From positions 372,001 to 436,000 of the forward strand of contig CAWGOE010000004.1 of the NCBI GenBank assembly GCA_963824215.1: 64,000 nucleotides of DNA, written 5' to 3'. The notes beneath the pieces were generated by a model. It saw only the letters and a program-made list of their open reading frames with translations. It had not been told where the DNA came from and did not search any database. The DNA is from VRUE01 sp963824215 (lineage in GTDB: Bacteria > Actinomycetota > Thermoleophilia > Solirubrobacterales > 70-9). A program made the translations under genes and the position numbers. The stretch's first letter is position 1, and each line of letters starts with the position of its first letter. Below, piece by piece: positions 12,101-24,100 of this stretch.

Positions 12101-15100
12101 GCTCCCGGGTACCGCGTTCCTCGAGTGCGCCCTCTACGCCGCCGAGCGCTGCGGCGCAGAGCAGGTCAAGGAGCTGACCCTCGAGGCGCCGCTGGCGATC
12201 CCAGAGCAGGGCTCGGTCGCCCTGCGGGTATCGGTCACCGGACCGGGAGAGGATGGCGAGCGGGCGATCTCGATCCACTCCCGGCCCTCCGGCGACCCTG
12301 ATGCGCCCTGGGTACGACACGCGACGGGAACCCTCTCCCAAGAGGCGACCTCGGCCCCTGAGCAGCTCGACGCCTGGCCGCCGGCGGGGGCAAAGCCGAT
12401 CGAGCTCGTCGGCTTCTACGAGGGTCTCATCGAGACCGGCTTTGAACCCGGCCCCGCCTTCCAGGGCCTGACCGCCGCCTGGGAGGCGGCGGGGGAGATC
12501 TATGCCGAGGTCTCGCTCGAGGAGGCGCAACGTGCAGAAGCAGAGCGCTACGCAATCCACCCGGCGCTCTCCGACGCAGCCCTGCATACCCGGATCCTCG
12601 CCGTCACCCAAGCAGGAGAAGAGGAGGGGCAGGGCCTGCGCCTGCCCTCGGGCTGGCAGGGGGTATCGGCGTGGGGGACGGGCGCCGAGGAGTTGCGGAT
12701 TCGACTCAGCCGGGGCTCCGAGGGGGAGGCTTCGCTGTTGCTCGCCGACGCCCAGGGGACCCCCCTGCTCGAGGTTGGCGGTCTGGGCTGGCGCGAGGTC
12801 TCCAAAGAGCAGCTGGCGGCAGCCCGCCCCACAGGCCAATCGGGCCTCTTGGGCCTCGCCTGGCAAAAGGCCCCGCTCACCCCCGCCCCCGAGGAGCAGG
12901 GGGAGACCACCATGCACGAGCTGGCGCTCCCCGAGGGCGCCGACCCCGCCCAGGCAGCGCTGAGGGCAAGCGAAGCGACCCTCACCCTGATCCAGGAGTG
13001 GCTCTCTGACGAGCACCCACCGGACTCCCGCCTCGCCCTGCTCACCAGGGGAGCGGTGGCGGCAAACGAGGAGGAGAGTCCAGACCCGGCGGCGGCCGCC
13101 CTCTGGGGACTGGTGCGCTCGGCCCAAACAGAGCACCCCGGCCGCTTCACCCTGATCGACAGCGACGGGAGCGAGGCATCGAAGACGGCACTTGCCGACG
13201 CCCTGAGATTGGAAGAGCCCCAGGTCGCCCTGCGCGAGGGAGAGGCGCTGCTCCCAAGGGCAAGGCGACTATCCGCTCCCGAAGGGGCCGACTTCCCGAT
13301 CGACCCCGAGCGCACGATCCTCATCACCGGCGGCCTCTCGGGTCTCGGCACCCTCTTTGCCACCCACCTGGCAAAGACCCACGGCGCCAAGCACCTGCTC
13401 TTGGTCAGTCGCTCGGGCAAGAAGGCCAAGGGGGCTACGGAGCTGGTTGCGGAGCTCGCCGAGCTGGGAGCAGAGGCAAAGGTCGCCAGCTGCGACGTCT
13501 CCGATCCAGATCAGCTCGAAGAGCTGCTCGCGAGCATCCCCGAGGACAGGCCTCTGGGAGCCGTCATCCACGCCGCCGGGGTGCTCTCGGATTCCACCAT
13601 CACCCAGATGAGCAAAGAGCAGCTCGCACCCGTCTTCGCTCCCAAGCCAAGCGCGGCCTGGGCCCTGCACGAGCTGACCAAGGAGGAGGAACTCTCAGCC
13701 TTCGTCCTCTTTTCCTCGGCCGCCGGCACCCTGGGCGGCCCAGGCCAGGCCAACTACGCCGCCGCCAACTGCTTCCTCGATGCCCTCGCCCAGGGCAGGG
13801 CAGCGGAAGGGTTGCCCGCGACCTCGATCGCCTGGGGTCCGTGGCTGCAGGAGGGCGGGATGACCGCCGAGTTGGGCGAGGCGGACCTGGCGCGGATGAA
13901 GCGAGCCGGATTCGAAGCGATAACCGACGCCCAGGGCGCGGCGCTCTTCGAGGCTGCCCTCTCGTCCCCAGAGACCCTCTGCCTTGCGGTCCCACTGGAC
14001 ATGGCCCGCCTGCGCTCGGGCGCAGCCGCGGGCATCGTGCCACCGCTGCTCAGCTCCCTGGTCAGGATTCCCGCGCCGCGCCGTGCCCCGAAGGGATCGC
14101 TGGGGGCAAAGCTCGCCTCCCTGTCCGAGCCCGAGCGCCAAACGGCGGTGCTGGAGCTGGTCCTGGCAGAGGTCGCCGCTGTCCTCAGCCAGGACTCCAC
14201 GGCTCAGCTTGACCCCGAGCGCGCTTTCAAGGAGATGGGCTTCGACTCCCTCGCCGCGGTCGAGCTCCGCAACAGGCTGGCCGCCGCGACCGGGCTGACC
14301 CTGCAGCCGAGCCTGGTCTTCGACTACCCGAGCCCGGCATCCCTCGCCACCCACCTCCGGGAGGAGGCGATGGCTTCAGGTGCAGGGGCGAGGCTCGCGG
14401 TCCGCGCCCAGGCCTCTGACGAGCCAATCGCGATCGTCGGCATGGCCTGCCGCTATCCGGGAGGCGTAGGCGATCCCGAGCAGCTCTGGGCGATGATCGC
14501 CGGGGGCGAAGACGGCATCTCGGAGTTCCCCGCCGATCGCGGTTGGGACATCGAGCGCGTCTATGACCCCGATCCAGACAACGCGGGCACGAGCTACGTG
14601 AAAGAGGGAGGCTTCCTGCGGGGCGCCGCCGACTTCGATGCCGGGTTCTTCGGCGTCGGCTCGCGTGAGGCGCTGGCGATGGACCCCCATCAGAGGCAGT
14701 TGCTCGAGTGCTCCTGGGAGGCGCTCGAGGCCGCGGGAATCGACCCCAACTCGATCGCTGGAACGCAGGCGGGGGTCTTCGCCGGGATCAGTGCGCAGGA
14801 CTACGCCGTGGAGGCGATGAAAGACAGGCAGCTCGAAGGCCTGCGCCTCACCGGCCTCGCTACCAGCGTGGTCTCCGGCCGCATCTCCTACGCCCTCGGC
14901 CTCGAGGGTCCGGCGATGACCGTCGACACCGCCTGCTCATCCTCGCTGGTGACCATGCACCTGGCAGCGCAGGCGCTGCGAGCGGGGGAGTGTGACCTCG
15001 CTCTCGCCGGCGGCGTCACGGTCCTCGCCACCCCCGTTGTCTTCACCGAATTCTCGAGGCAACGGGGGTTGGCCCCCGACGGACGCTGCAAGTCCTTCGC

Positions 15101-18100
15101 CGAGGCGGCCGACGGCACCAGCTGGTCGGAGGGCGCCGGCATGCTCGTCTTGGAGCGGCTCTCCGAGGCAGAGCGGAAGGGCCACCCGGTCCTCGCCCTG
15201 CTCAAAGGCTCCGCCGTGAACCAGGACGGCGCATCGAACGGGCTGACTGCGCCCAACGGTCCCTCTCAGCAGCGGGTGATCCGCCAGGCGCTCGCGAACG
15301 CCAGGCTCGAGCCCAAGGACATCGACGCGGTCGAGGCGCACGGCACCGGCACGACGCTGGGCGACCCGATCGAGGCCGGAGCACTGCTTGCCACCTACGG
15401 ACAGGACCGCCCTGATGGCAAGCCCCTGCGCCTGGGCTCAGTCAAGTCGAACATCGGCCACACCCAGGGCGCGGCCGGCGTCGCCGGCGTGATCAAGACG
15501 GTGATGGCGATGCGCGAGGGGCTCCTGCCGAAGTCCCTGCACGTGGACCGTCCCTCCTCAAAGGTTGACTGGTCGGCGGGGGAGATCGAGCTGCTCGAAG
15601 AGGCGGCACCCTGGCCCAGGGAAGAGGGGCGGCCCCGCCGCGCCGCCGTCTCTTCCTTCGGTATCAGCGGCACCAATGCCCACGTGATCCTCGAGGAGCC
15701 GCCAAAGGTCTCTGAGCTCGAGCCCACACAGGAGAGGGAGCCCCTGCCGGCGATCCCCCTGGCGCTCTCGGCCAAATCGCCCGAGGCACTGCGCGCCCAG
15801 GCGGAGCGCCTCGCCTCCCACCTCGAAGAGAACGAGCTCGATCCCACCGACGTCGCCTACTCCCTCCTCGCCACGCGCTCCGCTTTCACCGAGCGAGCGG
15901 TGGCGATCGGCAGCGACGCCAAGGAGATGAACGAGGCCCTAACCGCCCTGGCCAACGACAAGCCTTCATCGAACCTCATCACCGCGAGCGCAAAGACCGG
16001 CCGCCTTGCCTACCTCTTCACCGGCCAGGGCTCCCAGCGAGCCGGCATGGGCAAGGAGCTCTACGACTCAGACCCCATCTACAAAGAGACCTTCGACGCC
16101 GCCTGCGAGGCAGCAGGGGGAGGGGTCGAGGAGCCACTGCGAGAGGTAGTCCTCGGCACCCACCCAGAAGCCAAGGAGCTACTCGCCAACACCGCCTACG
16201 CACAACCGGCCCTCTTCGCAACCGAGGTGGCGCTCTACCGCTTGCTCGAGTCAAAAGGCCTTGAGCCAGAGCTGCTCGCCGGCCACTCGGTGGGGGAGAT
16301 CACCGCAGCGCACATCTCGGGGGTGCTCTCACCTGAGGACGCAGGAGCGCTGATCGCAGCCAGGGGCGCCCTGATGGGCGCCCTGCCCAAGGGCGGAGCG
16401 ATGCTCGCAGTGGCGACCACCGAGAAAGAGGCGCTCGCCTCGATCGAGGGTAAAGAGCAAGAGGTCTCCCTGGCAGCGATCAACGGCCCAGAGGCGGTCG
16501 TCCTCTCGGGCAAAGAGAAGGCGATCGCAGAGCTCGAGGCCCACTGGAAGGACAAGGGAGCAAAAACCAAACGCCTCGACGTCTCCCACGCCTTCCACTC
16601 GCCGCTGATGGAACCGATGCTGGCTGAGTTCGAGGAGACAATCGCAAAGCTCGACTTCTCCGCCCCCAAGATACCGATTGTCTCCAACCTGAGCGGAGAG
16701 CTGCTCACCGAGGAGCAGGCAACCGACCCCGCCTACTGGGTCTCCCACGTACGCGAGCCTGTCCGCTTCGCCGAGGGCATCGCTGCGCTTGCCGCGCAGG
16801 GCGCAACGGCTTTCCTGGAGATCGGGCCAGACCCCGTCCTCAGCGCCCTCGGACCCGCCTGCCTGCCGGACGGAGCGGAGGCCGCATTCGTCCCCACCCT
16901 GCGCGGGGATCGCCCCGAGCCCGAGGCAATCGTCAGGTCCCTCGCAAGGGCCAATGCCGCAGGGGCAAAGCTGAAGTGGGCCAGCTTCTTCAAAGGCACC
17001 GGCGCAAAGCGCGTCCCCCTGCCCACCTATCCCTTCCAGCACAAGCGTTACTGGCTGGAGTCGAGGGCAGTAGCCGGAGACCTCTCCGCCGCGGGTCTCT
17101 CCGATGCTGAGCATCCACTCTTGGGGGCGGCGATCGAGCTGCCCGAAGCCGAAGGGCTGCTGCTGACCGGCCGCATCTCACTCGCCACCCAGCCCTGGCT
17201 CGCCGACCACGCGATCGCCGGAACCGTCCTGCTGCCCGGCACCGCCTTCCTCGAGTGCGCCCTGCAGGCGGGCAGGCGGCTCGGCTGCGAGCAGATCGCC
17301 GAGCTGACGATTCAGGCGCCGCTGGCGATCCCCGAGGGGGCCCCGGTCGACCTGCGGGTGAAGGCAGGTGGGCGCGATGAGGGCGGCGCCCGCTCAGTTC
17401 AGGTCTTCTCCCGCCCCGCCGTCTCCGAGGGCGAGCCAGGAGACGAGGTTCCCTGGGCCCTGCACGCGAGCGGGAAGTTGGTCGAGGAGAGCGGGGCAAC
17501 CCCAGCCCCCGAGCCGCTCGAGCAATGGCCCCCGTCAAACGCGGAGCCGATCGAGCTCGCCGGGTTCTACGAGCGCCTGCTCGAGGCCGGCCTCGAGCTC
17601 GGCCCGGCCTTCCAAGGCCTGACCGCCGCCTGGGAGGCGGCGGGGGAGATCTATGCCGAAGCCTCGCTCGAGGAGGCGCAACGCGCAGAAGCAGAGCGCT
17701 TCGCAATCCACCCGGCGCTCTCCGACGCAGCCCTGCAGGCCGCGGCTCTCGCCGCCCATGCGGGAGAAGAGGAGGGGCAGCGCCTGCGCATGCTCTCGAG
17801 CTGGCGGGGGGTATCGGCGTGGGGGACGGGCGCCGAGGAGTTGCGGATTCGCCTCAGCCCGGGCTCCGAGGGGGAGGCTTCGCTGTTGCTCGCTGACGCT
17901 CAGGGGACCCCCCTGCTCGAGGTCGGCGGTCTGGGCTGGCGCGACGGCCCCCCCGAGCAGATCACCCAGGGGAGCAAGGACGACGGCGGCTCGCTGTACG
18001 GCATCAGCTGGGAGGAGGTGGAGCTGAGCGAGGGCGAGGATGGCAAGGAGATCCTCGTCGAGGTCGATTTGACCGATGGCTCGACGGTCGAGTCCGCCCT

Positions 18101-21100
18101 TAAAGGTGCGGAGCAGGTCCTCTCGGTACTGCGTGAGTTGGTCGCCGAGGATCGCCTCGCGGACTCCCGTTTGGCGATCCTCACCCGGGGCGCCGTTCAG
18201 GCTCTACCCGAGGATGGGGCCCCCAATCCCGCCGGCGCTGCGATCTGGGGCCTGGTGCGCTCGGCCCAGCTCGAGCACCCGGGGCGGGTCGTCCTCCTCG
18301 ACGCCGATGACGCCGCCGACTCCCGCGCCGCCATCCCCGCCGCCCTCGCCGGCGAGGAGCCCCAGATCGCCCTGCGCCAGGGCCGGTCTCTGGTCCCCCG
18401 GGTCAGGCCCTTGCCCGCTCTCGACGACGCTCCCACGCGCTCCCCGATCGACCCCGAGCGCACGATCCTCATCACCGGCGGCACCAGCGGCCTCGGTGCG
18501 CTCTTCGCCACCCACCTGGCGGAGAACCATGGCGCCCGCCACTTGCTCTTGGTCAGCCGTTCGGGGGCGAAGGCGGAGGGCGCGGATGAGCTCCTGGCCG
18601 AGCTCGCCGAGTTGGGTGCGCAGGCCGAGATCGCCGCCTGCGACGTCGCCGATCGCGGTCAGCTCGAAGAGCTGCTGGCCGCGATCCCCGCCGAGCGGCC
18701 GCTGGGAGCGATCGTCCACGCGGCCGGAACCTTCGATCCGGAGACGAGCGACAAACTGACCCTGGAGCGGCTCGATCGGGTCTTCGCTCCCAAGGCGGTC
18801 GCCGCCTGGCATCTGCACGAGCTCAGCAGGGACCTCGATCTCTCTTCCTTCGTGCTGGTCTCGTCGGTTTCGGGCCATGTCGGTGGCTTTGGGCTGGCGA
18901 GCTATTCCGCCGCCAACGCCTTCCTCGACGGTCTCAGCCAGGCGCGTCGCGCCGAGGGCCTGCCGGCCGCCTCGATGGCGTGGGGAATGTGGGCGACCGC
19001 CGGCGGGATGACCTCCGCCGTGGGCGAGGGAGATATCGAGAGGATGGCCCGCTCGGGTGGGTCAAAGGCGCTCACGAACGAGGGCGGACTGGAGCTCTTC
19101 GACGCGGCGCTTGTCGCCGACTGCCCGCTGGTCCTGCCGCTCCGGCTCGATCCCGGCAGCCTCCGCAGACAGGCGAGCTTCGGGGTCCTTCCGGCGGTTC
19201 TGCGTGGGTTGGTCAGCTCTCCGCCGAAGCGCCGATCCTCGATATCGGGCGGCCTGGCCTCGCGCCTGGCCGCGGCGCCGGAGTCACGGCGGAAGGAGAT
19301 CGTGCTCGAGCTCGTCAATGCCGAGGTCGCGGCGGTGATGGGAGTCGCCGAGCCGACGCACTCGTCGCAGAGCTCGTTCAACGACATCGGCTTCGCCTCG
19401 ATCTCGGCACTCGAGTTGCGCAACCGCCTGCACGAGGCGACCGGTCTGCTGCTTGCCTCGACCGTCGTCTTCGACTACCCGACCCCGGCCGACCTCGCCG
19501 AGCATCTGCTCGCCGTGGCAACCGCTTCGGGAGGCGAGGCGAGGGTCGCCATTCGCGCCCAGGCCTCAGATGAGCCGATCGCGATCGTCGGGATGGCCTG
19601 CCGCTACCCGGGGGGCGTCGGCGACCCGGAGACGTTCTGGCGCCTCGTGGCTGAGGGCAGGGACGGCATCTCGGATTTTCCCCAGGACCGCGGCTGGGAC
19701 GTGGAGCGCCTGTATGACCCGGACCCAGACAACGCCGGCACGAGCCATGCCAAAGAGGGCGGCTTCCTGCGCGAGGTCGCGGACTTCGACGCCGAGTTCT
19801 TCGGCATCGCCCCGCGCGAGGCGCTGGCGATGGACCCACAGCAGAGGCAGCTGCTCGAATCGTCCTGGGAGGCCCTGGAGGACGCGGGGATCGATCCCGC
19901 CTCGCTCGCGGGGTCGGCGACCGGAGTGTTCGCCGGGGTCGGCTCACCGGACTACTCGATGATTTCGGTCGGGAACGGGCACGAGCTCGAGGGCCTGCGC
20001 CTCACCGGCAGCGTCACCAGCGTCGCCTCCGGCCGCATCGCCTACGCCCTCGGCCTCGAGGGGCCGGCGATGACGGTCGACACCGCCTGCTCGTCCTCGC
20101 TCGTGACGCTGCATCTGGCCTCGCAGGCGCTGCGAGCGGGCGAGTGCGACCTCGCGCTTGCCGGCGGCGTGACGGTTCTCGCCACGCCGACCGTCTTCGT
20201 CGAGTTCTCGCGCCAGCGGGGATTGGCGCCAGACGGACGCTGCAAGTCCTTCGCCGAGGTGGCCGACGGCACCGGCTGGGGGGAGGGTGCCGGCATGCTC
20301 GTCTTGGAGCGCCTCTCCGAGGCGGAGCGGAAGGGCCACCCGGTCCTCGCCCTGCTCAAAGGCTCCGCCGTGAACCAGGACGGCGCATCGAACGGGCTGA
20401 CTGCGCCCAACGGTCCTTCCCAGCAGCGGGTGATTCGCCAGGCGCTCGCGAACGCACGCCTGGAGCCCAAGGACATCGACGCGGTCGAGGCGCACGGCAC
20501 CGGCACGACGCTGGGAGACCCGATCGAGGCGGGAGCGCTGCTTGCCACCTATGGCCAGGACAGGTCGGAGGGCAAGCCGCTCTACCTGGGCTCGGTCAAG
20601 TCGAACATCGGCCACACCCAGGCGGCGGCGGGAGCGGCAGGTGTGATCAAGACGGTGATGGCGATGCGCGAAGGGCTCCTGCCTAAATCACTGCACGTCG
20701 ATCGCCCCTCCTCCAAAGTCGACTGGTCGGCGGGGGAGATCGAGTTGCTGGTAGAGCCCGAGCCCTGGCCCAGGCAAGAGGAAAGGACCCGCAGGGCGGC
20801 CGTCTCCTCCTTCGGCATCTCGGGGACGAATGCCCACGTGATCTTGGAGGAGGCCCCTGAGGCGGCGGAGTCAGAGGTTGCGGTGGAAAAGAGCCTCCTG
20901 CCAACGATCCCCTTCGCCCTCTCGGCCAAATCGCCCGAGGCACTGCGCGCTCAGGCGGAGCGCCTCATCTCCCACATCGAAGGGAACGAGCTAGACCCCA
21001 CCGACGTCGCCTACTCCCTCGTTGCCACCCGCTCCGCCTTCACCGAGCGAGCGGTGGCGATCGGCAGCGACGCCAAGGAGATGAACGAGGCCCTGGCCGC

Positions 21101-24100
21101 ACTGGCAAACGACAAGCCCTCATCGAACCTCATCACCGCCAGCGCAAAGACCGGCCGCCTCGCCTACCTCTTCACCGGCCAGGGCTCTCAAAGGGTCGGC
21201 ATGGGCAAAGAGCTCTACGACTTAGATGCCACCTACAAAGACGCCTTCGACACCGCCTGCGAGGCAGCCGGGGGAGGGGTCGATGAGCCCCTGAAGGACG
21301 TAGTCCTCGGCTCCCACCCCAAAGCAAAAGAGCTGCTCGCCAACACCGCCTACGCCCAGCCGGCCCTCTTCGCAACCGAGGTGGCGCTCTACCGCCTGCT
21401 CGAGTCAAAAGGCCTTGAGCCAGAGCTGCTCGCGGGCCACTCAGTCGGTGAGATCACAGCAGCCCACATCTCAGGCGTGCTCTCACCTGAGGACGCAGGA
21501 GCGCTGATCGCAGCCAGGGGCGCCCTGATGGGCGCCCTGCCCAAGGGCGGAGCGATGCTCGCAGTGGCGACCACCGAGCAAGAAGCGCTCGCCTCGATCG
21601 AGGGCAAAGAGCAAGAGGTATCGCTCGCTGCGATCAACGGACCAGAGGCGATCGTCCTCTCAGGAGCAGAGAAGCCGATCGCAGAGCTCGAGACCCACTG
21701 GAAGGAGAAGGGCGCAAAGACCAAACGCCTCGACGTCTCCCACGCCTTCCACTCGCCGCTGATGGAACCGATGCTGGCTGAGTTCGAGGAGACAATCGCA
21801 AAGCTCGACTTCTCCGCCCCCAAGATCCCGATTGTCTCCAACCTGAGCGGAGAGCTGCTCACCGAGGAGCAGGCAACCGACCCCGCCTACTGGGTCGCTC
21901 ACGTACGCGAGCCGGTGCGCTTCGCCGAGGGCGTGGCTGCGCTTGCCGCGCAGGGCGCAACGGCTTTCCTGGAGATCGGACCCGACCCCGTCCTCAGCGC
22001 CCTCGGGCCTGCCTGCCTGCTCGAAGGACAAGAGGCCGCATTCATCCCCACCCTGCGCGAGGATCGCCCCGAGCCCGAGGCGATCATCAGGTCCCTCGCA
22101 CGCGCCCATGCCGCAGGCGCAAAGCTGAGGTGGCAGGCCTTCTTCAAAGGCACCGGCGCCAAGCGCGTCTCCCTGCCCACCTACCCCTTCCAGCGCAAGC
22201 GCTACTGGCTGGAGGCCGGCCCAGCTACAGGCGATGCGAGCGCGATCGGCCAGGAAGCGACCGAGCACCCACTGCTGGGAGCGGCGATCGAGCTGCCCGA
22301 AGCCGAAGGGCTGCTGCTCACCGGCCGCATCTCACTCGCCACCCAGCCCTGGCTCGCCGACCACGCGATCGCCGGCGCCGTCCTGCTGCCCGGCACCGCC
22401 TTCCTCGAGTGCGCCCTGCAGGCGGGCAGGCGACTCGGCTGCGAGCAGATTGCCGAGCTGACGATTCAGGCGCCGCTGGCGATCCCCGAGGGCGGCGCGG
22501 TCGACCTGCGGGTCAGGGCGACCGAGGAGGGGGGCGGCGAGCGCTCCCTTCAGATCTTCTCCCGGCCCGCAGGCTCGACCCACGAGCCCGATGAGGCCCC
22601 CTGGACTCTGCACGCGACAGGAACCCTCTCCCAGGAGCAACCCCAACCCGCGGAGCCCCTCGGGCAATGGCCACCACAAGGGGCAGAGCAGATCGAGCTC
22701 GCCGGCTTCTATGAGGCGATCGCCGAGCTCGGCTTCGAGTACGGCCCCGCCTTCCAGGGCCTCACCAACGCCTACAAGCAAGGCGCCGACCTCTACGCGG
22801 AGGTATCCCTCGCGACCGAGCAACGCCCCGACGCAGCGCGCTTCGCAATCCACCCGGCGCTCTCAGATGCTGCCCTGCATACCGGCATCCTCGCCGCCCT
22901 CGGGAAAGACGGGGACGAAGCACCCCTGCACCTGCCCTTCAGCTGGCAGGGGGTGTCGGTCGCGATCCCAGGAACGCAGACCATGCGTGTGCGCCTCACG
23001 CCGAGCCCAGAAGGAGAGATCGCCCTGCTCTTCGCCGACGAGACCGGCGCCCCGATCGCCCAGGTCGCCTCCCTGGGCACGAGGGAGATCTCGAAGGAGC
23101 AGTTGGCGGCCGCCCGCCCGGCGGGACAGTTGGGCCTGCTCGGCATCGCCTGGCATAAGACGACGCCAACCCCGGCCGAGGTGCAGGGGGAGAGCGTCGT
23201 GCACGAGCTGGCGTTGCCCAAGGGCGCCGATCCCGCCGCTGTTGCGTTGAAGGCCAGCGAAGAGACCCTCGCCCTGCTACGGGGATGGCTCGCGGAAGAG
23301 CACCCGCCCGGTGACCGCTTGGCCCTGCTCACCAGGGGAGCGGTTGCGACCGGCGAGGAGGAGAGCCCAGACCCCGCCGCGGCATCGGTCTGGGGGCTGG
23401 TGCGCTCGGCGCAGTCCGAGAATCCCGGCAGCTTCCTGCTGATCGACAGCGACGGGAGCGAGGCGTCGAATGCCGCGCTCGAGGACGCCCTCAAATCGGA
23501 GGAGCCCCAGATCGCCCTGCGCGAGGGAGAGGCGCTGGCGCCGAGGGCAAAGCGGCTGCCCGCTCCCGAAGAGGCCGAGCTCTCACTCGACCCCGAGTGC
23601 ACGGTCCTGATCACCGGGGGCGTCAGCGGCCTCGGGGCGCTCTTTGCGCTCCACCTGGCGGAGCGCCACGGCGCCCGCCACCTGCTCCTGGTCAGCCGCC
23701 GCGGCGCCGAAACCCCCGGCGCCGCCGACCTCGTCGCCCGCCTGGAGGAGCTCGGCGCCGAGGTGGAGATAGCGGCCTGCGACGTCTCCGAGAAAACCCA
23801 GCTCGAGCAACTCCTCTCCGGTATCCCCAAGGAGCACCCCCTGGGGGCGGTGATCCATGCCGCCGGTGTGCTCTCCGATTCCACCGTCGCCCAGATGGAC
23901 AGGAAGCAGCTGCCGCCGGTCTTCGACCCCAAGGCGAAGGCGGCCTGGCACCTGCACGAGCTGACCAAGGAGAAGGACCTGTCCGCCTTCGTCCTCTTCT
24001 CCGCGATCGCGGGAACCCTGGGTGGCCCCGGACAGGCCAACTACGCCGCCGCCAACTGCTTCCTCGATGCCCTCGCCCAGAGCAGGGAGGCCGAGGGCCT

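Noticed and set aside
23583..24040. Long antisense and alternate-frame ORFs throughout the PKS
   Set aside because: They recur wherever PKS domains recur and have biased composition; they are shadows of G+C-rich coding DNA.
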